33,015 nucleotides of DNA, from assembly GCA_013204155.1 (NCBI GenBank), contig JABMOK010000182.1, positions 1 through 33,015 on the forward strand, read 5' to 3'. Below the pieces are notes generated by a model. It was given only the letters and a program-made list of their open reading frames with translations, was not told the DNA's origin and ran no database searches. This document shows positions 26,370 to 33,015 of this stretch, piece by piece (positions within the stretch are counted from its first letter, which is position 1; every line of letters starts with the position of its first letter). A program made the position numbers and the translations under genes. The DNA is from Pseudohongiella sp. (GTDB lineage Bacteria; Pseudomonadota; Gammaproteobacteria; Pseudomonadales; Pseudohongiellaceae).

Positions 26370-27383
26370 CTAGGCAAGGCCTTCCTTGGTGGTCTTGATA
26401 ATAGCCGCCGCGACTTTATAAGGGTCGGCATTGGAGGCAGTACGTCGATCTTCCAGACGTCCTTTCCAGCCATCCTGCACAGTGGTAATCGGGATACGAA
26501 TGGACGCGCCACGATCAGATACGCCATAACTAAACGCCTCGATGGACTGAGTCTCGTGCATGCCGGTCAGGCGCTGATCGTTGTTGGCCCCGTATACGCT
26601 GATGTGGCGCTCGATGTTCTTGCTGAAAGCTTCACAGATCTTGGTGAAAATTTCTTCATCACCATTCTCGCGCATGACGCCATTGGAGAAATTGGCGTGC
26701 ATGCCGGAACCGTTCCAGTCCAGATCTTTGCCAAGCGGCTTGGGGTCGTAGTTAATGGTCAGCTCATAACGCTCGGCGGTGCGCTCCAACAGGTAGCGCG
26801 ATACCCATATTTGGTCGCCCGCTTCTTTCGCGCCTTTGGCGAATATTTGATATTCCCACTGGCCCGCCGCGACTTCTGCATTGATGCCTTCAATGTTAAG
26901 TCCGGCTTCGAGGCATATGTATAAATGGTCTTCTACCACATCACGGCCATGGGCATTAGTGGCGCCAACGGAGCAGTAGTACGGGCCTTGAGGGCCGGGA
27001 TAGCCGCCAGGAGGAAAGCCTGGGGGTAGTCTGGTTTTTGGATCCCAAAGGAAATATTCCTGTTCGAAACCAAACCAGAAGTCATCATCGTCATCATTGA
27101 TAGTTGCACGGCCATTAGAGGCGTGAGGTGTACCATCAGCATTCAGCACTTCAGTCATGACCAAGTAGGCGTTCGCACGATCAGGATCGGGGTAGACTGC
27201 AACCGGCTTTAACAGACAGTCGGAGTCATTGCCTTCTGCTTGCAGGGTTGAGCTACCATCAAATGACCACATGGGACATTCTTCCAGCTTGCCGCTGAAA
27301 TTAGCACGTACCTGTGTTTTGCTGCGCAGGCTTTGAGTGGGCTTGTAACCGTCAAGCCAGATGTATTCCAGTTTAGATTTCAT
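26370..27383 (-). CDS. glnII: Glutamine synthetase type II (GSII, eukaryote-like)
   Basis: A 337-residue glutamine synthetase joining ammonia and glutamate with ATP. It is GSII, not bacterial GSI (about 469 residues). The N-terminus KLEYIWLDGYKPTQSLRSKTQ, the beta-grasp segment PMWSFDGSSTLQAEGNDSDC (37-56), LKPVAVYPDP, TPHASNGRATI, WFGFEQEY (103-110), GYPGPQGPYYC, NAEVAAGQWEYQIF, DWNGSGMHANFS, RLTGMHET and RGASIRIP all follow plant and rhizobial GlnII. There is no GSI-type adenylylation-tyrosine segment, so it is unlikely to be controlled by GlnE. An insertion-like acidic NDDDDDFW run precedes the active-site Glu. An AGGAGA ribosome site lies about 11 bases before the ATG. A sigma54 promoter and two NtrC dyads lie upstream. 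It is divergent from thiI and sits where I expect glnA. Confidence 0.95.
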   Translation of the reverse strand: MKSKLEYIWLDGYKPTQSLRSKTQVRANFSGKLEECPMWSFDGSSTLQAEGNDSDCLLKPVAVYPDPDRANAYLVMTEVLNADGTPHASNGRATINDDDDDFWFGFEQEYFLWDPKTRLPPGFPPGGYPGPQGPYYCSVGATNAHGRDVVEDHLYICLEAGLNIEGINAEVAAGQWEYQIFAKGAKEAGDQIWVSRYLLERTAERYELTINYDPKPLGKDLDWNGSGMHANFSNGVMRENGDEEIFTKICEAFSKNIERHISVYGANNDQRLTGMHETQSIEAFSYGVSDRGASIRIPITTVQDGWKGRLEDRRTASNADPYKVAAAIIKTTKEGLA

Positions 27384-27480
27384 TTTCTAACGTTCTCCTA
27401 ATCGATTTCGACTACTTTAATAATGTAAGACTTATGCCTGTTGGTTTTGTTTCTCCGCTCTTTCCTGCCTCTACTCCTTC

Positions 27481-27510
27481 CTGCACTACTCTTTTCTGCA
27501 CTACTCTTTT
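27481..27510 (-). repeat. 15-bp perfect tandem duplication in the glutamine synthetase leader
   Basis: Plus-strand CTGCACTACTCTTTT occurs twice in direct succession (27481-27495 and 27496-27510). It lies in the predicted untranslated leader of about 266 bases of the glutamine synthetase mRNA, within a pyrimidine-rich (mRNA purine-rich) stretch. Confidence 0.9.
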
Positions 27511-27659
27511 ACCACTACGCCAGTCGCAAGCTTCCGATTTTGCGGCGGGGGGAGGGTGCAAGAGCCTCTCACCTTTTCCTTCAACTTTTGCAAGGAGCTA
27601 GCAATATTAGTCCGACTAATCGGATATACTTACCCGCTTGCCTTGTGCGCATTGAGAGG

Positions 27660-27675
27660 AGCAAAATATATGCCA
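27660..27675 (-). promoter_or_regulatory. Sigma54 promoter of the glutamine synthetase gene
   Basis: The minus strand reads TGGCATATATTTTGCT, a full match to TGGCAYR-N4-TTGCW with correct spacing of the GG and GC elements. The predicted start is near 27649. The two NtrC dyads are centred about 106 and 136 bases upstream, almost the same geometry as E. coli glnAp2 (about 108 and 140). Confidence 0.85.
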
Positions 27676-27746
27676 TTACGGGTGTCGCTGCAAAGCCCTA
27701 TTTTGCTGGCGTACCGATTAGCTCCCCAATAGCCTTCAAAGCAAAA

Positions 27747-27763
27747 TGCACAATATTGGGGCG
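27747..27763 (-). promoter_or_regulatory. NtrC-type dyad, promoter-proximal
   Basis: Plus-strand TGCACAATATTGGGGCG. The left half-site TGCAC is intact; the right half is degenerate. It is centred 30 bases (about three helical turns) from the stronger dyad at 27777-27793, the usual arrangement for cooperative NtrC enhancers. Confidence 0.55.
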
Positions 27764-27776
27764 TTACAGAAAATAT

Positions 27777-27793
27777 AGCACCTATATAGTGCA
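27777..27793 (-). promoter_or_regulatory. NtrC-type dyad, promoter-distal (strong)
   Basis: The minus strand reads TGCACTATATAGGTGCT, matching TGCACY-N5-GGTGCA with one mismatch at the final base. It is centred about 136 bases upstream of the predicted sigma54 start of the glutamine synthetase gene. It also lies about 138 bases upstream of the thiI start. Confidence 0.75.
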
Positions 27794-27869
27794 TTTGTTG
27801 AAATAACTACCCAGGCTCCTGCAGCAGATGCTGTATTTCCCCTGTGTGCCTCGACTGCCTGCGGCTCAC

Positions 27870-27887
27870 CGGCTCGAAAAAGAGCCG
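27870..27887 (+). other. Stem-loop upstream of thiI
   Basis: CGGCTC-GAAAAA-GAGCCG, a 6-bp perfect GC-rich stem with a 6-base loop, ending 43 bases before the thiI ATG. No T run follows, so it is not a terminator. It may be a leader hairpin; its function is unknown. Confidence 0.45.
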
Positions 27888-27930
27888 AGAGCAGAAATTC
27901 AATCTTTTAAGTGTAAATCAGAGTAGATAC

Positions 27931-29418
27931 ATGCTGTACCTCGTTAAGCTTTTCCCCGAAATAACTATCAAGACGCGCCCTGTCCGCCGCCGCTTTATAC
28001 GTCAATTGCGCAAGAATATAAAGGCGGTGTTGCTCGAATTCGACGAAACCGTGACGGTGAGTGGCGAATGGGACAGTATCGAGGTGGTAAGCAGTAGCGA
28101 GGATCCGGTAGTTCTCGCGCAAATGAGTGAAAGATTGAGCTGCACCCCGGGTATTGCCAAATTTCTGGAAGTCGATAAATTTCCCCTGCCTGATATGGAA
28201 GGGATGCTGCAGCTGGCGTACAAGTTTTACGCTGACAAGTTGGAGGGCAAGACATTTGCCGTTCGCTGTAAGCGCAATGGCAGACATGCTTTCAAATCTA
28301 TGGACGTGGAAAGGTTTGTCGGCGCTGGCCTGAATCTGCAAACCCAAGCCGCTGGCGTGAAACTGGTCAAGCCCGATGTAACGGTTGCTCTGGAAATACG
28401 TGATGATGCATTTTATGTTGTCCGAGAGCAGCGCCAGGGGCTTGGAGGTTTTCCCCTGGGTTGTCAGGACTCTGTGCTGTCATTGATCTCCGGTGGTTTC
28501 GATTCATCGGTTTCCAGCTACCTTTGTATTAAGCGAGGCTTGCAGACACATTACTGTTTTTTTAATTTAGGTGGCAGGGCCCACGAATTAGCGGTTAAAG
28601 AAGTCGCGCTCTTCTTGTGGATGAAGTACCACAGTTCGCACCGGGTTAAATTTGTATCGGTGCCTTTCGAGAATGTGGTTGAAGAAATACTGAGTAAGGT
28701 GGATAACTCCCAAATGGGCGTTATATTGAAGCGCATGATGCTGCGCGCGGCCGAGAAGGTAGCTGCCAGCTTGCACATCGATGCATTGGTGACGGGTGAA
28801 AGTATTGCGCAGGTTTCGAGCCAGACCTTGCCCAACCTGGCGATTATCGATGCCGTTTCTAGCACACTGATACTAAGACCGCTCAGCACTACTGACAAGC
28901 AGGATATCATCGACATCGCCAGGCGTATCGGCACCGAGGAATTTTCTAAAGACATACCGGAATATTGTGCAGTTATTTCCAATAAGCCAACAACCAGAGC
29001 GAGAATGGCAAGAATAGAAAAGGAAGAGAGCCATTTCGATTTTACTGTTTTGGATGAATCGATCAATAACGCGAAGCATCAACTCATTACCCAGGTGATC
29101 AATGATTTTGATAAGGACGCGGCGGAAGTTGAAATAGTTCATAGCATAGGCCTTGCGAGCACGGTGATCGATATTCGACACCCTGCCGAGACGGATATAA
29201 AACCACTAAGGCATTCAGCGATTGACGGCTCAGTGGAAGTGTTGTCGATTCCCTTTTACCAGCTTAGAAGTCGTTTCAATGAATTGGATAAAAGCCGGAG
29301 CTATCTTCTGTACTGCGACAAGGGGATGATGAGTCGTTTACATGCTGCTAATTTGCAAGATGAAGGCTTTAATAACGTGGCGGTGTTGGATTTGTCGAAG
29401 GCGGCTGAGCCCAATTAA
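27931..29418 (+). CDS. thiI: tRNA 4-thiouridine synthase/thiamine thiazole sulfur carrier enzyme ThiI
   Basis: A 495-residue enzyme that inserts sulfur at tRNA position 8 and helps thiazole synthesis. It opens MLYLVKLFPEITIKTRPVRRRF, the standard ThiI start, so I chose the ATG at 27931 over an upstream frame extension. Regions are an N-terminal ferredoxin-like/THUMP RNA-binding part (about 1-165), a PP-loop adenylation domain with SGGFDSS (187-193), and a C-terminal rhodanese domain with the persulfide-carrying C462 in LLYCDKGMMS. C346 (IPEYCAVIS) is the probable disulphide partner. The rhodanese domain makes it the full gammaproteobacterial form. It is divergent from the glutamine synthetase gene and upstream of typA. 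Confidence 0.96.
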   Translation: MLYLVKLFPEITIKTRPVRRRFIRQLRKNIKAVLLEFDETVTVSGEWDSIEVVSSSEDPVVLAQMSERLSCTPGIAKFLEVDKFPLPDMEGMLQLAYKFYADKLEGKTFAVRCKRNGRHAFKSMDVERFVGAGLNLQTQAAGVKLVKPDVTVALEIRDDAFYVVREQRQGLGGFPLGCQDSVLSLISGGFDSSVSSYLCIKRGLQTHYCFFNLGGRAHELAVKEVALFLWMKYHSSHRVKFVSVPFENVVEEILSKVDNSQMGVILKRMMLRAAEKVAASLHIDALVTGESIAQVSSQTLPNLAIIDAVSSTLILRPLSTTDKQDIIDIARRIGTEEFSKDIPEYCAVISNKPTTRARMARIEKEESHFDFTVLDESINNAKHQLITQVINDFDKDAAEVEIVHSIGLASTVIDIRHPAETDIKPLRHSAIDGSVEVLSIPFYQLRSRFNELDKSRSYLLYCDKGMMSRLHAANLQDEGFNNVAVLDLSKAAEPN

Positions 29419-29537
29419 TCGGCAGAGATTTGCTTAAATACAGACTGGATGCCTCTCTGCTCCCCATATTCCGCCATTTTCGTGAATTTCTCCCGCAATA
29501 AACCAGCAGATAGCTAATCTTTCTACCCAGTCTCGTG

Positions 29538-29543
29538 TATACT
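29538..29543 (+). promoter_or_regulatory. Candidate -10 element upstream of typA
   Basis: TATACT at 29538-29543, 94 bases before the typA start, in a 219-base gap after thiI. No good -35 box is found at 16-18 bases (TAATCT or similar). The gap shows no terminator for thiI and no gene. Confidence 0.3.
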
Positions 29544-29637
29544 CGCCGGCCTTTGTCTATCCCGACTGGATAGAATTTCCGGTTTTAGAGCTGGCTCAGG
29601 CCTGCCAACTGTTTATTCCCTTTTTGCGTGGTGTACT

Positions 29638-31464
29638 GTGATTGAGAAGATACGAAATATTGCCATTATTGCCCATGTCGATCATGGCAAAACTACCTTG
29701 GTGGACAAGTTGCTGCAGCAGTCGGGCACGCTTGAATCCAGAGGCAAAAATGTAGAGCGCGTGATGGACTCCAACGATCAGGAGCGCGAGCGCGGTATTA
29801 CTATTTTGGCCAAAAACACAGCGCTTAACTGGAATGGTTATCATATCAATATCGTCGACACGCCGGGCCACGCCGACTTCGGTGGCGAAGTGGAACGCGT
29901 GTTGTCCATGGTCGACAGTGTCCTGTTATTGGTTGACGCCGTCGATGGCCCTATGCCGCAGACGCGATTCGTTACCCAGAAAGCCTTCGCGCAGGGCTTG
30001 AATCCAATCGTTGTTATTAACAAAATTGACCGGGATGGCGCTCGCCCCGATTGGGTGGTTGGCGAAGTGTTTGATCTGTTCGATAAATTGGGTGCAACCG
30101 ATGAGCAATTAGACTTTCCGATAATCTATGCCTCTGCGCTGGAAGGAATAGCGGGTCTTGAAATCGATGCTATGGCCAAGGATATGCAGCCACTGCTTGA
30201 AACTGTTATCGAAAAAGTCCCACCACCGAATGTAAACGCCGATGGCCCCTTTCAAATGCAGATCAGTGCACTGGATTATAATAGCTATGTTGGCGTCATC
30301 GGTATTGGTCGTATTACCCGAGGCATCGCGCGCAGCAATCAGCAAGTAATTATCATCAACCGGGAAGGTGAGCAGCGTAAAGGCAAGATACTGCAAGTAA
30401 AAAATCACCTTGGTCTTGAGCGCATCGATGTGGCTGAGGCAAGAGCGGGTGAAATAGTTTGTATTACCGGCATCGACAAGTTGAATATATCGGATACTTT
30501 ATGTGACCCCGATACGCCGGAAGCGATGACGCCTCTTTCCGTCGATGAGCCGACGATTAGCATGACCTTTCAGGTTAACGATTCGCCCTTTGCCGGTCGC
30601 GAAGGCAAATATATTACCACTCGCCAGATCAAGGACCGACTGGAGCGAGAATTGTTATATAACGTTGCCTTGCGAGTGGAGCCTGGGGAAACACCGGACA
30701 AATACAAGGTTTCTGGCCGTGGTGAATTGCATTTATCGGTGCTGATAGAAAGCATGCGCAGAGAGGGATTTGAGCTTGCCGTTTCCAGACCCGAGGTAAT
30801 AATCCACGAAGAGGAGGGTGTACTAAAGGAGCCGTTCGAATCATTGGTGGTAGATTGTGATAGTCAGCATCAGGGCGCGGTGATGGAAGAGTTGGGATTA
30901 CGTCGAGCCGAGTTGCAGGATATGTTGCCCGATGGCAAAGGCCGGGTGAGACTCCAATTTCTAATTCCTACCAGAGGGCTGATTGGGTTTCGTTCTATGT
31001 TTCTCAGTATGACCTCGGGCTCTGGATTAATGACCCATGTTTTCGATCACTACGGTGATTATAAAGATATCGAATTGGCTCAGCGTACGCGTGGCGTATT
31101 GGTTTCCATGGTAACCGGTAAGGCATTGGGCTTTTCGTTGTGGAATCTACAAGAACGCGGTCGTCTCTTTATAGACCCGAATGTCGAAGTTTATGAAGGC
31201 ATGATTATAGGACTGCACAGTCGGGAGAATGATCTGGCTGTGAATCCTATTAAAGGCAAGCAGCTGACCAATGTTCGAGCCTCTGGCACCGATGAAAACA
31301 TTGTGCTTTCACCTTCGGTAAAACATACCCTGGAACAGGCAATGGAATTTATTGCCGACGACGAATTGGTTGAAATCACACCTGAGAATATTCGTATCCG
31401 TAAAAAATACCTCACCGAGAATGAGCGTAAGCGTCAGGGCAGAGGAAGTGCTATGCGAGGCTAG
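29638..31464 (+). CDS. typA: Ribosome-associated GTPase TypA/BipA
   Basis: A 608-residue translational GTPase of the EF-G family that binds the 70S ribosome and assists 50S assembly, especially in cold or stress. The G1 motif is [10 protein letters not shown] (12-21), the switch region is [15 protein letters not shown]3 is [12 protein letters not shown], and G4 is [12 protein letters not shown]. They are followed by EF-G-like domains II, III and V and the TypA-specific C-terminal domain ([39 protein letters not shown]). The start is GTG: the family begins [21 protein letters not shown], and no ATG fits. Length is exactly as expected. It follows thiI, an order I recall from Pseudomonas. Confidence 0.98.
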   Translation: MIEKIRNIAIIAHVDHGKTTLVDKLLQQSGTLESRGKNVERVMDSNDQERERGITILAKNTALNWNGYHINIVDTPGHADFGGEVERVLSMVDSVLLLVDAVDGPMPQTRFVTQKAFAQGLNPIVVINKIDRDGARPDWVVGEVFDLFDKLGATDEQLDFPIIYASALEGIAGLEIDAMAKDMQPLLETVIEKVPPPNVNADGPFQMQISALDYNSYVGVIGIGRITRGIARSNQQVIIINREGEQRKGKILQVKNHLGLERIDVAEARAGEIVCITGIDKLNISDTLCDPDTPEAMTPLSVDEPTISMTFQVNDSPFAGREGKYITTRQIKDRLERELLYNVALRVEPGETPDKYKVSGRGELHLSVLIESMRREGFELAVSRPEVIIHEEEGVLKEPFESLVVDCDSQHQGAVMEELGLRRAELQDMLPDGKGRVRLQFLIPTRGLIGFRSMFLSMTSGSGLMTHVFDHYGDYKDIELAQRTRGVLVSMVTGKALGFSLWNLQERGRLFIDPNVEVYEGMIIGLHSRENDLAVNPIKGKQLTNVRASGTDENIVLSPSVKHTLEQAMEFIADDELVEITPENIRIRKKYLTENERKRQGRGSAMRG

Positions 31465-31526
31465 CGATAAGGCCCTTGCTGTCTTACCATAGGGAATCGC
31501 GAGACAAACTTTGTCAGGTGTTCCCT

Positions 31527-32480
31527 ATGCAAATTCTCTACCCCGAAATAAAACCTTACAAGCGTCATCAATTCAGAGTATCCGACCTGCACGAATTGTA
31601 TATTGATGAGGCAGGGAATCCTGATGGCGTTCCCGTCCTCTTCGTGCATGGTGGCCCAGGCGGCGCCTGCGATGCCAGTTCCAGGCGTTTCTATGACCCG
31701 GCGCTTTGTCGAATAATCACCTTCGATCAACGGGGCTGCGGCCGTTCGACGCCACACGGCGAACTGGCAGAAAATAGCACTCAGGATCTTATCGCCGACA
31801 TCGAATCCCTACGTGAATATTTAAAAATAGAGAAGTGGGTCTTGTTTGGAGGCTCCTGGGGCGCCACTCTGAGCCTGCTGTATGCTCAGGCCCATGCGGA
31901 TCGGGTACGGGCGCTGATTTTACGTGGTGTGTTTCTTTGTCGGCAGCGAGACTTCGATTGGCTGTACAAGGAGGGTGCGAATCGTGTGTTTCCTGACTCT
32001 TGGCAAGAGTTTGTTGATTTTATTCCAGTGCTAGAGCGAGATGAATTGATCAATGCCTATCATGCCAGATTAACCGGAGAAGATGAGTTGGCGCGTATGT
32101 CGGCCGCCAAGCACTGGTCGGCCTGGGAAGGAAGTTGCTCCAAGCTGCGTCCCAGCGCAGAACTACTTGCTAAATTTACCAAGCCACATAATGCCCTGGC
32201 CCTGGCGCGGATAGAGACCCATTATTTTATCAATAAGGGATTTATTGACGAGGGTCAGATCTTGCAAAACATGGCGACCATCAAGGATATCCCTGGGCGG
32301 ATTGTGCATGGACGTTATGATATGGTTTGTCCCCTCGATAATGCGCTTGCCTTGCATCAACGTTGGAACAATTGCGAACTGCACATAGTTCGCGATGCCG
32401 GTCATTCCGCTTCAGAAGCAGGAACGGTGGATGCATTGATCAGGGCGACAAAAGATATCCTGAAGGAAATTGAAAGCTAG
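31527..32480 (+). CDS. pip: Proline iminopeptidase
   Basis: A 317-residue alpha/beta-hydrolase that removes N-terminal proline from peptides (peptidase family S33), probably cytoplasmic. Signatures are the oxyanion-hole HGGPGGACD (41-49), DQRGCGRSTPH (67-77), the nucleophile S110 in GGSWGATLSL, D265 in HGRYDMVCP and H293 in DAGHSASE. The cap region contains WSAWEGSCSKLRP, typical of Pip. The start at 31527 (MQILYPEIKPYKRHQF) matches the family and has AGGTG about 8 bases upstream. An in-frame extension to 31476 is unlikely. It is followed by dtd, as I recall from Pseudomonas. Confidence 0.95.
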   Translation: MQILYPEIKPYKRHQFRVSDLHELYIDEAGNPDGVPVLFVHGGPGGACDASSRRFYDPALCRIITFDQRGCGRSTPHGELAENSTQDLIADIESLREYLKIEKWVLFGGSWGATLSLLYAQAHADRVRALILRGVFLCRQRDFDWLYKEGANRVFPDSWQEFVDFIPVLERDELINAYHARLTGEDELARMSAAKHWSAWEGSCSKLRPSAELLAKFTKPHNALALARIETHYFINKGFIDEGQILQNMATIKDIPGRIVHGRYDMVCPLDNALALHQRWNNCELHIVRDAGHSASEAGTVDALIRATKDILKEIES

Positions 32481-32513
32481 TCTCTACTGGATTAGTTTGC
32501 ACGGGGAGGCAAT

Positions 32514-32951
32514 ATGATTGCGCTCATTCAGCGAGTTAATTGGGCTCAAATACGAATCGATGAAAGCCTGCACGCGGAAATTGGTCACGGTCTGCTCGCG
32601 TTCATTGGCGTGGAGAAAGAGGATACGCTTGAACTTGCCGACAAGTTACTGGATAAGCTATTGGCGTATAGAGTGTTTGCTGACGCTGAAGACAAAATGA
32701 ATCTGGATTTGAAGAGTATCGGGGGAGACTTGATGCTGGTGTCTCAATTTACCCTGGCGGCTGACACAGACAAGGGATTGAGGCCGGGATTTTCATCGGC
32801 GAAGCCGCCGCAGGAGGCGCAGAAAATCTATAATTATCTGCGGGATCTGGCCACCAAGCGACATGAGACCGTGGCCAGTGGAATATTCGCGGCCGATATG
32901 CAAGTCTCTCTGGAGAACGATGGGCCGGTGACATTTATTCTCAGGGTTTAG
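32514..32951 (+). CDS. dtd: D-aminoacyl-tRNA deacylase Dtd
   Basis: A 145-residue chiral proofreading enzyme that hydrolyses D-aminoacyl-tRNA and glycyl-tRNAAla. It starts MIALIQRVNWAQIRID. The SQFTLAADT motif (77-85) and the Gly-cisPro active-site motif NDGPVT (135-140) are both intact. Length is normal. A strong ribosome site GGGGAGG precedes the ATG by 5-6 bases. It lies 33 bases after pip and is probably co-transcribed. The tandem heptamer array starts about 15 bases after the stop. Confidence 0.97.
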   Translation: MIALIQRVNWAQIRIDESLHAEIGHGLLAFIGVEKEDTLELADKLLDKLLAYRVFADAEDKMNLDLKSIGGDLMLVSQFTLAADTDKGLRPGFSSAKPPQEAQKIYNYLRDLATKRHETVASGIFAADMQVSLENDGPVTFILRV

Positions 32952-32965
32952 CCAAATTTTACCGG

Positions 32966-33015
32966 CGACTACCTACTACCTACTACCTACTACCTACTAC
33001 CTACTACCTACTACC
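32966..33015 (+). repeat. CTACTAC heptamer microsatellite at window end
   Basis: Six perfect consecutive CTACTAC units (32973-33014), preceded by one unit with a single mismatch (CGACTAC, 32966-32972). The array continues to the last base of the window, so its full length is unknown. It is directly downstream of dtd. It has no spacers and is not a CRISPR. Confidence 0.95.

Noticed and set aside
27441..27806. 121-codon plus-strand open frame between the glutamine synthetase gene and thiI
   Set aside because: It covers the sigma54 promoter, the NtrC dyads and the 15-bp repeat. Its composition resembles non-coding sequence, and no family is recognised.
32966..33015. CRISPR-like repeat
   Set aside because: The 7-bp units are directly adjacent with no spacers; this is a microsatellite.

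Overview
The window reads as chromosomal DNA of a gammaproteobacterium, probably a marine Pseudomonadales/Cellvibrionales-type organism. The inference rests on a complete-looking MSHA (mannose-sensitive haemagglutinin) type IV pilus locus and on a ntrC-ntrB-glutamine synthetase-thiI-typA block whose order, as I recall it, matches Pseudomonas. No taxonomic marker such as rRNA is present, so this is not certain.

Region 1 (3-23292, all + strand) is the distal part of an MSHA operon: the secretin mshL (cut by the window start), the ATPase-like mshM, mshN, the assembly ATPase mshE with c-di-GMP-binding motifs, the platform protein mshG, a pilin-like gene in the mshF position, the major pilin mshA, a PglL/TfpO-type pilin glycosylation ligase, minor pilins mshC, mshD, mshO, mshP, and a giant 3405-residue mshQ. 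Together they would assemble, energise, glycosylate and tip a surface-attachment pilus. The pilin-ligase junction is unusual. A terminator-like hairpin with a T9 tract covers the ligase start region. One extra T would join a better-looking ATG start to the ligase frame.

Region 2 (23338-27930, mostly - strand) is nitrogen control. It holds ntrC, ntrB and a glutamine synthetase that is clearly the eukaryote-like GSII (GlnII, 337 aa), not the usual GSI (GlnA, about 469 aa). GSII sits where I expect glnA. Upstream of it are a full-match sigma54 promoter and two NtrC-type dyads, spaced like E. coli glnAp2. A weaker sigma54 site with one NtrC-like dyad lies upstream of ntrB.

Region 3 (27931-33015, + strand) holds housekeeping genes: thiI (with rhodanese domain), typA/bipA, a proline iminopeptidase and dtd. 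The window ends inside a heptanucleotide microsatellite. I saw no tRNA, rRNA, CRISPR array, transposase or phage gene.
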